Assembly: GCA_003049465.1 (NCBI GenBank)
Contig: PYSS01000005.1
Span: 448,087-512,086 of the forward strand
Origin: Magnaporthiopsis rhizophila
Lineage: Eukaryota; Ascomycota; Sordariomycetes; Magnaporthales; Magnaporthaceae
DNA length: 64,000 nt
Direction: 5' to 3'
Part shown: piece after piece, positions 1 to 11,600 of the stretch
Layout of the letters: each line of letters starts with the position of its first letter
Numbering within the stretch: position 1 is the stretch's first letter
Notes under the pieces: generated by a model
Told to the model about the DNA's origin: nothing
Database searches by the model: none
What the model saw: the letters and a program-made list of their open reading frames with translations, nothing else
Program-made: the position numbers and the translations under genes

Positions 1-1483
1 GATCGCCGTGAGGGCTGCCGGACGTTGTCGTGTGACCCGACCGGGGAAATAAGCAGATATCGAATGTACTCGCAGGTACTTGGAAGCTGAGCAGGTAGGT
101 GCCTTTCTAGGACCGTCGTTCTTTTTGCTGGGTGGTTTGCTCTCCTGAAAGGAGCCCCGCGCTAGGACAAACGGCGAGACAGATCTTCCACAATCGGCTC
201 GGCTTCGGTCGCGCGCCATTACGTTAAATGTATTGCCCTGAGGCGGGAAGCCGACTAGGGGTCCTTTTCTATTTGGTAATGGCTCGCCATTTCGGAGCAG
301 CCGTGCAGACACGACATGGACTGGCTTGCAGTGCTTGCCTGCGCGCCCAGAGCCACTGCCCCACGAGGAATTTGAGCCTTCTCCACAGTGCCTGGCATGC
401 GGTGCCTCGTCCAAGTAAAATCGACCGAAAGATCTGGCAAAATCTCAGCGGGGACTCCGTCCTGCATGCGACGGTACCTAACCTTTTGTCGCACGCAGCA
501 CAGAAAGCCGACGGCAGGATTACCACATGCATTCCCCTGCCCACCCAATCGCCGACCGCCTTGTGCCTTCGCTTGCTTCTTGTTCTTGTTCTTGCGGCAC
601 CACAGCAAGCGTTCCAGCCCAGCCCTGTCTGCCCAAAGCGGCGCCATGGAGCAAGGACTGTTTCTCATTATGTGATTCTGTTGTTCAACACACACAAAAA
701 TCTGCTGATAAGAAGGTCCCCAGCCGCCCCAGCACGAGCCACCTTATCATCGCCCAGTTGCAGTCGCGTGCGATGCGTCTCTCCCCCTCGTTTGCTGCGC
801 CCAGGGTCTGCCAGGCCTTGCCCGGCCTGTTTTTTGTCCTTGGCCCTAGCAAGAGAGGCTTCATCCGCCGGCCAAAGCCTCCTTGATCCATGTCATTAAC
901 CGCATCTCTATAGAGGACCCGAGTAGTTACCTCTAGGCAGGTTCGCCGAGGCAGCCGGAGCAGGTAGGTACCTCGAAGTACTGTGTAGGGATACCGAGGT
1001 TCTCCTTGCTGGCATTTGTTCTCCCATGTCCATCTTTCCCCCTGTTCCTTCTCGTTTTGACTTCCGGACTCCAACTCTGGCGTCCCGGTTTTCCTCGTCT
1101 CTTTTTTATTTTTTTATATTTTTTTTTATACTTTTTTTTTATCATTATTATTATTATCTCATTCTTACTTTTACTTTTTACCCCCGGATGAGCCTTTTCT
1201 CTTCTCGGCTTTGTTTGCTGGCCTTCTGCAGGAGGTGCAGAGATAGCAGGCGCTCCTTACCGCAAAGTTCCCCAGGTCGGTAGGTACCTACCTACACTGG
1301 ATGTACCCAGATACCAAGGTGTGCTGGCTGGTGACTTCGATTTCATCTCGCCCAACCCCCCAGGCTGTGCTTATCTCTGTCCTTGCCTCCACCCAACCTC
1401 CAACACACCTCAACGAACCAGACCGACCCAGTCCAAAAAAAGAAACGCAGAAACAGGGGACACAAGGGAAAAAAAAAAAAAAA

Positions 1484-1514
<31 letters not shown>

Positions 1515-2934
1515 GACAAAGAAGCAACATCAGACGCCACGTCCCAAATCTGGCCGCCCTTGTTCCCTCGTGCAAACCCCACACACACAGCCTACGTAAC
1601 AGCACGCCGTTTCCCTCCACATGTTATATGGCGGTCGAGGCATAAGCCTTGCGGTCTGCTCGACACCGGTTCCCTGCCTGCTTTTATACGGAACTTTCTT
1701 CGCTTTTAAATAGGACCTTCGTACCTAAGTTGCTGAACGAGTGCACCGGACAAGGAGAGCAAGCACCATCAAAGGCAGCAAAACGAGACCAAGACTGAGA
1801 CCCTCGCAACAACTCGTGGCCCCCCAATGACGTTGACAAGTCAGGATTATCTCATTCTTGTCTCCATCATCACATAGATAAGGAAACTCCCGACAACCTA
1901 GAAAGGCCAGCAATCCGCTTTTCAGATAGCCCCTTGTCGCTTCTGGCTTTGAGTCCACCGCCATCATCAGCATTGTTATCACTTCAGTTTGTTCCAACTG
2001 GGAGTCCCAGCCTTCTGTGCCACCAGTCATCCTGCCGACACTTCCCCAGACGTGGTCGAAGCAGAGCCGACCTGGCTGCCACGGGTCAAGATAAGCATCC
2101 GGGTGCGCCATCGAGGCTCAACCAATACCGTGGAGTGTATCGGAAATACAAAGCTCACTGCTATCTGCGTTGGCCATTTTACTACGTAGGTCTGTCCCAG
2201 AAATGATAACGTCGTACGGACACCCCCGCGACTTGTCGTCCACACGCCCCTTTGCTCCTGGGCCGGTCCGTCCGCCTGCCCTTGTCTGACCTTATCTCGA
2301 CGTAGAGCTTATCACCTGGGGTCGGGCTCGACCATTGGACACCGAAATACATACGAAATACCTTCTCAGGCAGCAAAACCTGGCCCTTCACCAAGAGCCG
2401 AGGACGTACCGGCCGGCTGTCAACCTTACGTGAACATCGCTCCCGTCAAATCCTTGGAGCGCTCACTATCGGTCAACTGTCCCCGCATCCATCCGCTCGG
2501 ACGGCACCCTTCCCAGGCCTGCTCAACTTGGCCTGTTCGTTGCCGCGACGCGTGGGATCCCACGGGTCCGACAGTATCGGCAAACTTGTTGGGAGATCTT
2601 CTCCTGCCACTCTGGCTCTGGCATCCTTTGGCTAATTCCTGCCTGCTCTCGCCTGGGCTGACACCATCCAAACGTAACGGTTTTGCTGGTGCAGTAACGG
2701 TCACGCACCACTTGTGCCTCCGCAATCTAGACTGTCGGCTCAGGTGTACCTTTCGTACCCCTGTTTCGCCTAGGTTACGAATCTCTTGCTCTAGGCTCGG
2801 TGACCCCCATCCCACTTATCACTGGAACACCGTACATCCTCTGCCCGCCTTAGCAGAGCCTACCACGCCCACCACGGGCGCCGGCGGACGGCACTTGGCT
2901 CACCCTCCTTGCTGCCACGATCTTCACTGACATC
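1..2934. other. Gene-free upstream region of the tamA-like gene
   Basis: No ORF here has a recognisable protein family, a domain motif or splice signals linking it to a neighbour. The stretch holds an A-run followed by a CA microsatellite near 1469-1512, T-rich tracts near 1100-1180, and several TAGGTACCTA-type motifs (93-104, 962-973, 1279-1294). It probably contains the promoter and 5' leader of the regulator starting at 2935. Several short upstream ATGs precede that start, so a long uORF-bearing leader is possible but not shown. Confidence 0.5.
1469..1512. repeat. A-run plus (CA)n microsatellite
   Basis: An uninterrupted A tract is followed directly by about 13 CA units and then degenerates. 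It is simple sequence in intergenic DNA and is likely polymorphic in length. It explains the apparent Thr-His and poly-Cys-Val ORFs on the two strands here. Confidence 0.9.
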
Positions 2935-5900
2935 ATGTCCACGCCTATCGCCGTCGCAAGGACGGCTCCCATCCCCATTGCCCCCAAGCCCTCACGACAG
3001 CCCCCCAGTCGCCAAGGAAGCACCATCCTCGACGCCTACCCGCACAGCATGAGCGGCCTGACATCCCCCGGCTCGGATTCACCACTCAGCCTGCAGCCAG
3101 CTATGCCCTGTGAAGCATGCTTGCGCCGCCGCATCAAGTGCATCATGAGCGAAGACGACGACGATAGCAGCTGCATATCATGTCAGGCCAATCACGTCGG
3201 CTGCTCACTCACCGAAAGTCCGCAGCCGCGCAAGCGCAAACTGAAAGGTGACCTCGAAGTCAGCCACAGTAAAAGAAGGTAAGAGCACAGGCTCGGACCT
3301 AGCGCTCCCTATCGTCCTCCCCCGTCCAGTAGCCCGTTGGTGCGTGAGCGTGCCCACCGTCTTGATCGTGGAAGCCATTTTGGTACCACCCCCAATCCTT
3401 ACACTTGGATCGGCACGGTGCATAGTTGGTCTCTTGTGCCTAGCCTTTTCTGCCGCTGGTGGCTTGGGTGCAGATCCTGGGCTTTGTGTTGCTGTCCGGC
3501 ATGCCACCTTCATTTTGCCCGCGGGAGCAAGGTGTGGTGCTCCTGCGTCTGTGGCGTCGGCTGTTCCGGTGTTCTACCGCTCAGTCTGACCTCCCAAGAA
3601 GCCGTTCATAGCTTGACACCTTACTCTTTCTGGCCTGCACTTTTACCCCCGCCCTCTTCTATTTTCTCCAGTCCTTTACTTTTGGTACACCTGAACAACT
3701 CCCGGGCTGCTAGCACCGCTTCAGGTGAAGTAAAGGGATTCAGGATAAGAGCATCTTCTGTCGGGGCTCCATTATGATCTCTACGCTCTGCTTGGTGTCT
3801 TTTTGTGGAGTGTTCTCGAAGCTGATTGGCCGCCCCCACACGCAGTTCTCCAGGACAGTCTGATAACCGGAGACGACGACGGCAACATCAGGCCAGCCTC
3901 TCCAGCACCGCTGCCAGCAGCTCGCTGATAGAGGAGATGGCCAATTTTGGTGGCCCGACCTTGCTGAAACGGAGCCTAGGCCTCCAGAAGGATCGCTACA
4001 GCCAGTACATCGGGCCGACGACCGACTTCGAACCATCGCTCATCAACCTCTCGCCGTTCGACCCGCACGACGAAAGCCTGCTGGCCAGGGGCACACTGCG
4101 CAAGGTCAGCGAGAACGACACCTTCCTGCTACTCCCCGACCAGAACACGCCCGGTCATGAACACCAGACCGAGGATGTTGACGAGATCGAGAGGCTGGTG
4201 GCGCCACACGGCCGGCGTCTGATCGACCTATACTTCCGCGTTGTACACCCGAGCTTCCCCATCCTTCAAAAGACGGTCGTTTACGAGAAGTATGAGCGAG
4301 ACTGCCACGAGATTTCGCCGCCCTTACTGGCCGCCATGTACATCCTGGCTATCAACTGGTGGGATCATGACGAGGAGCTGGCGCCACTGCCCCGGCCCAA
4401 CGTACGCGAGCTGGAGCGGCTGGTGCGTGTGACGCTGGCCGACGCTATGTACAGGCCCAAACTGTCGACGGTGCAGGCAGGGCTGCTTCTGTCACAACGG
4501 CCCGAGGGCGACCAGTGGGCACCGACGGCACAGCTCGTGGCCATCGCACAAGAGCTCGGCTTGCACCTGGACGCGTCAAGCTGGAAGATACCCGTGTGGG
4601 AGAAGGGCCTGCGCAAGAGGCTCGCTTGGGCGTTGTACATGCAGGACAAGTGGGGCGCTCTAGTCCACGGCCGGCCGTCGCACATCTTCACGGCTAACTG
4701 GGCGGTGCCGCAGCTGACACCCAACGACTTTCCCGAGGGTGAGTCGGGGGACGAAGGCGATGCCGACGACCAGGCCGAGATGGAGCGCGGGCGCATCGTC
4801 TTCGTCGAGATGGTGCAGCTGTCGCAGATCCTGGCCGAGACGCTCGAGACGTTTTACTCGCTTCAGGCGATGCAGAACGTGACCAACGCGGGCATACAGG
4901 GCACACACCTAGTGCTCTCGCTGGCCAAGCCCATTCAGATCAAGCTCAAGGAGTGGCACGGCGCCCTGCCGGCCGCGGTTCGCATGGACCAAAGTGGTGG
5001 TGGTAGCGCCTCTTCAGCGTCGCTGGCTTCGCTGTCTGCGGGGGTCGGCGGCGGCAACGCAGGGCGGCTCACGAGCGTAGGCTCCCTGCATCTTGCCTAC
5101 TTCGCGACCGAGATAACGCTCCACCGGCGTATAATAAGATCTCTGGCGGCCACCGAAGAGATGGCGGCGCTGGCGGCAGGGGCGATGCCCGTCGGCTCCG
5201 GGCCCATGGTGGCGGAGCCGGGAGCCGGGGACCCGTACGTGCAGCACATCTGCCGCAACGCGGCCAAGGCGCGGCTCATCTCGGCCATGGACTTTGTCAA
5301 CCGGCTGACGCCCAGTCACCTGCGGGCCTTTTGGTACTTTGCGTCCAAGACCAACTTTGCCCTCATCGGCACGTTCGGGTCGCTCCTGTGGGCCACGTCG
5401 CCCGGGCGCGAGGAGGCGGACTGGTACAGGCGGCGGCTGGGCGAGTACCGCTGGACGCTGTCGGTGAGCTCCAAGCCGGGCGAGGGCAAGGGGCTGACCG
5501 AGTTCGCCATGGGGATGTTGGACATCAGCACGGGCCTGCTCAAAAAGCTGCCCGAGAAGCCGTCTCTCAGCAGGAGCGGGTCGGTCGCGGACATGGATGG
5601 CGTCCGGTGCCAGAGCCTGCTGGCCCTGGGCACCGGCGTCAGCGGGAGGGGCCCACCAGGAGGCGTCCCCGCAGCCTCGGGCTCCTCGGTCGGGGGCTCG
5701 AGGATGATGATGGACACGGGCCTGGGTATGGGCATGGGTCTGGGCCTGGGCGCGGGGAGCTCGGCGTTTGGTGCCTTTCCCGACATGAGGAGCGCCGACG
5801 CGAGCGGGATGCACAGCCCCGGCGGCAGCCAGAGCGGAGACGCGGACGGGGACGGCGATATGGACCCCGACGGTGACGAGGACGGCGACGAGAGCAGTGA

Positions 5901-5958
5901 CGACGAGAGCATGTACGGCATGTTCCCGACATCTGGAATGGCTTCCATGGCGAAGTGA
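2935..5958 (+). CDS. Zn2Cys6 transcription factor, TamA/Dal81-like
   Basis: Two exons, 2935-3278 and 3846-5958, joined in phase through a 567-nt GT-AG intron with a CTGAT branch-like site near 3822; about 818 residues. The N-terminal binuclear cluster is C59-x2-C62-x6-C69-x10-C80-x2-C83-x6-C90 with basic residues between the first cysteines. The region around residues 155-420 resembles the fungal transcription-factor middle homology region, with a conserved RYSQYIGPTTDFEPS stretch and an LGLHLD motif. The C-terminus has a Met/Gly/Leu tract and a very acidic tail. Dal81/TamA proteins are nuclear co-activators of nitrogen-source utilisation genes (GABA, allantoin, urea), often acting with a pathway-specific factor. 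The family call rests on the middle region from memory. The start is the first ATG after an upstream in-frame stop. The intron is longer than others here, so an extra small exon cannot be excluded. Confidence 0.82.
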
Positions 5959-6393
5959 GGAGGGCTTAGCCGGGTGATGCGTCACTTTGACGCCTCACTC
6001 GTCGTCGTCTTCGGTCGTCTGGTTCCGTCGCCATCTTGCATTCCAGTCCGTGACAGGAGGCTACCTATGGTCACGGATATGGCGAGCCGTCAACGGAAAA
6101 AGAGGGCTTTACGAGCCCGCTTTTGCTGCGTTTTCGACGATTAGCGTACCTACCGCTCAAAGGCCGCGATCTGGAGTGTCCCCGTCGGAGTTAGCCTAAA
6201 CAACAAGAAACGGGGTTTCTTCTCATAATAGAAGAGGCGAGAGATTTACGAGAGGGAAAGAGAGGGAAAGGGTTGGCGAGGACTGATGTCTGTTGTCCTG
6301 TAGGTATGTTTTCTTGCACGATGGGGAAGCGGGCACGCAATATCGATTGCGATGGATGGCGTTATATGATTGCATCATTGTCCAGATGGTGTG

Positions 6394-6446
<53 letters not shown>

Positions 6447-6888
6447 CACAGCTGACTCTGGTCGCCGCCACGCGGCCGGCACGCCGCTGGCACCGGTCAA
6501 GGACCGGCCGGGAGGATGATTATGGATCTTCTAGAANAACACCCCCTCACACCAGGACGGCACAGAAGAATGATGTGGATGGTTGGGAAATTTCGCTGGG
6601 CGATTCTTTTATTTTGGGCATCTATCCCCATCTTTCTTGTTTGTTGATTAAAACGAGTGGTTAAATACGTCCCTATTCCTAATCGAGACCCTTTTTATAT
6701 CTTCTACCGGAAGGCTGGAGAATTATATACGTTTTGGGTTAAGCCGTGAATGTGCATGAGCCGTTTGACTCACACAATCGTATTATGAAGGCTGTAGGTA
6801 TGGACTCCGAGAGGAAAGTAGTAATGATACATGGGTACCTAGTACCTAGGTACGTTGGTAGGTATTCTGTTGCGACTGCTCGCGTGCG
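5959..6888. other. Intergenic region with long T tract and an N
   Basis: No gene is seen. It lies between the stops of the tamA-like gene (+) and the polyQ membrane protein (-), so it should contain two 3' ends. It holds a T tract of about 49 nt (6396-6444), one unresolved base at 6537, and a palindromic GGTACCTAGTACCTAGGTAC-type cluster near 6834-6863. Confidence 0.6.
6396..6444. repeat. Poly-T homopolymer (~49 nt)
   Basis: Uninterrupted T run in the convergent intergenic region. Its length is likely unreliable in the assembly, because an N occurs about 90 nt downstream. It may be a poly(A) tail remnant on the minus strand, but no retroelement body is recognisable next to it. Confidence 0.85.
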
Positions 6889-7345
6889 TCAGCTCCGGCC
6901 ACCAGACTGGCTGCGCCTCTCGCGCTCTAGCATCTCGTCGAATTCCTTCTGGGCCCTTTCCCGATCCGTATCTACCTCGGATCCGCCTGGATTTGAGTAT
7001 GACCAGGACTCGTCGTTGCCGCCGCCGCCGCCGCTTGACGCCGCACTGGCCCTCTTCGCGTCCCAGGACGTCGAAGCCTGCTGGTTCCCCTGGCTGGCTG
7101 CACGGTTGGCGGATTCTCGCCTGAGCCTGTCCCAGGCTGACCCGCCCGTGTCCGGGCCGGCCGAGGAAGGCCCGCGGTATGACGGCGCGACTGGCGATCC
7201 GTCGTCGAACGGGTCGTCAAGGTTGTCGCTGTCCCGTCGGGGCGGCGGCTGTGCGGGGCGCGGCGCCGGACTTTGTGGTGGCGCGCCGTCGTCGTCGGAC
7301 CTCCAGGGGCTGCCGTCATCGCCACCACCACCGTCACCATAGCTG

Positions 7346-7380
<35 letters not shown>

Positions 7381-8031
7381 GGGAAAGGGGGCAGGAGAAG
7401 GGCGCGGGAACCCGAGGGGCAGCATCGGCTGCTGCTGCTGCTGCTGCTGCTGCCTGGACGATGACGCGCGCGCTAGGCAGTCTGCCCTCCACTGCTCTAG
7501 CCTAGGGTCCGTGTTGCCGCGGCTGGCCACGACGCCCGCGGCGACGGCGCTGGCGGCCCCTCCGGCCATGAGCGCGGCGGTGATCCAGTAGGCGACGAAG
7601 CGGAGGCCGTGCCAGGCGGCGCGGGCCCGCACGCCCGTGAGCATCGGCCGCGGCTGCAGCGGGAGGCGCAGCGTGTCCGGGTCGATGCGGGCGGCCCCGC
7701 CCCCCTCGGGTCGCCAGAACGGGAAGGAGAAGCGGGCCATGCCGCGGCGCCAGAAGTAGTAGGCGGGCAGGGCGGTGCACACGGTGCCCGCGACGTTCTG
7801 GGCGCTCAGCATGTTGAACGAGAGCTCCATGAAGGCCTCGACTTCGGTCGACGTCAGCTCCCGGCCGGCGTTTAGGGCCGCCATGCGCGGCGCGTTCTGG
7901 TACGCACGCCGGGCGTGGGCGCGCCCGAGCGGGCTCAGGGCCCAGGGCACCGAGGCCTGGTCCCAGTCCACCAGGGCGACGGTCGCCCGAACGTAGTCCG
8001 GGTCGCTCGGCGGGATCTGAGGGGGCTGCAT
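6889..8031 (-). CDS. Conserved-looking hypothetical membrane protein with polyQ tracts
   Basis: Single ORF of 380 residues; I do not recognise the family. The N-terminal 150 residues look like a folded domain. A hydrophobic stretch at about 78-93 is followed by YYFWRR, and a clear membrane segment lies at about 152-169. The C-terminal half is disordered: polyQ tracts of 8 and 10 residues encoded almost purely by CAG, Pro/Gly/Asp-rich linkers, and a closing charged helix ending in an EFDEMLERERR-like stretch. It is transcribed divergently from dna2, 581 bp apart, sharing that promoter region with its ACGCGT pair. The start is the first ATG of the ORF and an upstream exon is possible. Location and function are unknown. 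Confidence 0.7.
7348..7377. repeat. (CTG)10 trinucleotide repeat encoding polyQ
   Basis: Ten perfect CTG units on the plus strand, read as CAG/Gln on the minus strand within the hypothetical membrane protein. A second run of eight CTG units lies at 7429-7452. Both are in frame, so length changes would be tolerated as Gln number variation. Confidence 0.93.
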
Positions 8032-8612
8032 CCCGGGCGAGCCGATGGGGCTAGCTCAGTGCGGGTAGTGGTGTTTCTGCCAACCAGAGGTGATATGGAG
8101 GCGGTAAGGCCTGGGCTGCAAGCTCTGAAGTTAGAACTGGGATGACGAGTCGAGATGTTACAGAAATAGCTCGGGGTAGTCAACACCCGATTTTGATGCT
8201 TGCAGTTATGATGCAAGGAAGGGTCTCCAAGTGGGGCAAGGTTAGCGGGCGGGAGCTTGGGCCGTTTCGGCTTGGCATTCACAGTACGCCAATAGAACAA
8301 ACTGTGCTGACTCAAAAAGGGTGTCCCGAGCTTCTCGAAGCAACGCGTCGCGTTATTATGTCGAGGAAAACGCGTCAAGGTGCTAAAGTGCATCTCTCGA
8401 GGCGGGGGCCAAGATCGACAACTCCCCTATCTGTCTGTCCTGTTCGTTTTCTGTGGATAACGACTGGATTTGCACAGACGGATGGATGTTCAATGGACCA
8501 AACACAGCACGCCGATTTTGATCTGATGTCTAGCAACACTTGCTTCCTACCTCTCTAGCTTCTTGTTTTTATATCTCAGCTACCCCTGTTTTGTGCCCTC
8601 CAAAGAGGGACA
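8032..8612. other. Divergent promoter region: hypothetical membrane protein / dna2
   Basis: This 581-bp gap separates the ATG of the minus-strand membrane protein from the dna2 start. No additional ORF is supported. The most notable content is a pair of perfect ACGCGT hexamers in the dna2-proximal half. Confidence 0.6.
8343..8375. promoter_or_regulatory. Two MCB-like ACGCGT sites upstream of dna2
   Basis: Perfect ACGCGT palindromes at 8343-8348 and 8370-8375, 27 bp apart start to start and about 240-270 bp upstream of the dna2 ATG. ACGCGT is the MluI cell-cycle box bound by MBF (Mbp1-Swi6 family), which drives G1/S expression of replication genes in yeasts. Function here is inferred from sequence and context only. 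Confidence 0.5.
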
Positions 8613-11600
8613 ATGCCTTTGCAAAAAACATTGTCCGACCAGAGCGCCCTGAAGCCACACACGGTAAGATCCTCTGCAGTGTGTGTGTTCTCGTGACCCA
8701 TATATGTCCATCCCCTCTGACACCGAACGCAGCGTAAACAACAATGGCGACGCTCTGAAAGCCACCCGGCCGCTGCCCGACAGTCCTCGAGGCCGCTGCC
8801 TCCCGTCTCCACAGCGACCAAGACCAAGTTGACCAAATTTCGATTCGACGGGCTAGATGTCAGGTCGACGGCCGAGTCTGGACTTCCGGCAACGAAACGC
8901 GAGGCCCCGGGCGGCGGGGCCGTCACCACCACCGAAGACGGGTCGAACAAGGAGAATCATCAGGCGGGCTCGACAGGTTCCAGTGGAAAGGCGCAGCCAC
9001 AGATCCTCACATCACTGGCACCCGAGGTAGCAACCACACCGGTGGCGAAGCTGGCCTGGCAGGACCTCGTCCGCATGGGCGAGGCTACCCAGGTGGAGGA
9101 GCAGGACGAGATATCGCCGAGCGACAAACTGCTGTGGGATAAGCCCTACGACCCGGAAGACTCCTTCAAGTCCCCTTTGCTGCCCCGAAAAGGCACAAAG
9201 CGCGCAAGGAGCTCCTCGCCCGTCTCCTCGCCAGCAAACGCGAACTTCGAAGCTCCCGTGGTCAACGTTAGGAAGTTGACCGGTGCACTGAGGTCGCCTC
9301 ACGCAGACCCGGCTATTGACCTCTGGGATAGGTTTTCCACGTGCAGGACGTCCAAGGATACACCCCTCGGTGCTGCCGACCCGGCCCTCGCTCACCTTTT
9401 TGTTGCATCGTCTCCTCGCCCAACCAAAGGGGCCACCGCAGCGCTGTCCGATAGCAGCCTTCGCAGGGCTGCAAGCTGCGGTAACCACTGGCCCAAACGC
9501 CGCAGGATCGGCAACTCGACTGTGGATTCCCCGACGAGCCGTCTCAGGCACGCGGCCTACCCAGACTCCAAGTCGTCCTTGGTCTCGGACCTGCTTGAGA
9601 CCGTCACCGGGGAGCTTGAGAAGTCCAACGCCAGCCAGCACCGCGAGATGATGCAGCGGTCACCCTCGCCTCAGAAGCGTCGCGCGTCTCCGATGAGGCA
9701 ACAGCCGACCGAGGGCGCCGATGTGCCCATCTTCAAGCTGCCCGCGAACCAGCCGTCGAGCTCGAGTGATACCGCCCTCGGGGACGAGGATGTCAGAAAG
9801 GCGGCCGACCAGTCTTCAGACTATGGAGACGATGATTTCGACGACGATACTCTACTGGAGCTGGACGCGACTCTGGGCAGCGCGCAAGCAACCATGCCAC
9901 CCCCTGAACCCGCACCCCGCTTTGAACCGGTACCTCCAGCGATCCAGGGGCCGAAGCAAAGCTTGGATGTCTCGGCCGGTTTCGGCGACGACGACGACTT
10001 TGACGATCTGGACGACGATCTTTTCAACGCGGCAGAGACCCTGATGACCCGGATAGAGTCGAGGCCACCATCGCAGTACCCGCCACAAAACCCATCCATA
10101 CATGGCGGGCCGCGGCCAATCCAGACTACGAATATGAATGCGCAAAGGACATCGCACGCCGGGGTTAAAAACAACCGCACCAGTGGCGGGCATGGTAGTG
10201 GTGGTGGTGGTGGTGGTGTGGCTGATGAGAACGGCGAGGATGCATACGGGGATGATTTTGATGGCGACTTCGATTTTGATGCTGTAGAGCTGGCTGCCAC
10301 GCAGTCGGCAAGGCAGCCAGCGGCAGCGACAACAACGGCAGCAACAAAAGCCAGAGCGGCAGGAACCGCATCGTCCTTGGCATTTGCAAATGTACGTTCC
10401 CGTACGTAGCTGTTGCTGTAGAAGTACCCTTGCTAAAGCCATTTTTTCCCCAGCCCAGCCAGAAGCCCAGAGCCATTCAACGATATCTGGTGACAAATGT
10501 ATTCGACGCATCGCACATCGATAATAACGAACGAGAGAAGCCGGAAAGGGTACGTTGCACGAAACAAAGTCTTGAACGGCGATGCCGGGGACACAACTTC
10601 CTTTGAACCGTCAGCTGGCTAACTCCTGAACCCACAGATACTCATTGTTCAAGCGGAGAGAACGAAAAATATCCAGACCGTCCACCTCCGGGAGGACTGG
10701 CTGGAGACTCCGGCAACGGTCAAGTCCTATGTCCATGTGATCGGAGACTTTGAGGAGTCGGGCATGTGTGTGGTCGACAACTCTCACAACATGCTCATCC
10801 TCCACCCCGACCAGCTGATCTCGGCCACGGTCGTGGCAGACTCCTTCGGATGTATCCGCCGCGCCGTCTTGCAGGACAGAGTCAAGGCTACGGGCGAGGC
10901 ATCCGCGCCCATGGTTTACGGCACAATGCTCCACGAAATCTTCCAGGAGGCGCTGGTGGCCAACAAGTGGGATTCCCAGTTCCTGGCTGCCGTTGTGGAC
11001 AAGAACATTGAGCGCCACGTGGAGGACTTGTATACCATCAAAGCCAGCCTCGCCAGCGCGCGGGAGCATCTGCTGTCCAAGATGAAGGAGATGAGACAGT
11101 GGGCCGAAGCCTTTGTATCGGCGTTTCCCCGATCGGACGCGATCGTCCAGGGCCGCCACGGCGACAAGGCAAACATGTGCGTCAGCAAGCTCCTGGACGT
11201 CGAGGAGCACGTGTGGTCTCCCATGTACGGGCTGAAAGGCAACATCGACGCCACGGTGCAGGTGACGATGCGAGATGGCAACGACCGCCGCACGTTGACG
11301 GTGCCGTTCGAGGTGAAGACGGGCAAGAACGTCAACTCCAATCACCAGGCGCAGACGGCGCTCTACAACCTTCTGCTCTCCGACCGCTACGACATTGAGA
11401 TTGTGTACGGCGTGCTGTACTACATGGAGACGTCGCAGACGATGCGCATACCTGCGGTCCGCCATGAGCTGCGGCACATGATCATGCAGCGCAACCAGCT
11501 GGCCTGCTACGCCCGCGAGCGGAGCGTGCAGCTGCCGCCCATGAAGAAGGCTAAGAACATGTGCGGCAAGTGCTACGCCCAGACTTCGTGCTTCATCTAC

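Noticed and set aside
228..899. 223-codon ORF near the left edge
   Set aside because: Low-complexity Pro/Ser/Leu composition, overlapping open frames on both strands, no family resemblance or splice-linked exon.
4570..4580. ACGCGT hexamers inside coding exons (also near 13087, 21914, 29655, 53645, 53668)
   Set aside because: Hexamers are expected by chance about every 4 kb and these are within exons, so they were not treated as regulatory sites.
5014..5985. 323-codon ORF antisense to the tamA-like gene
   Set aside because: His/Arg/Ala-rich shadow of a GC-rich exon, no domain.
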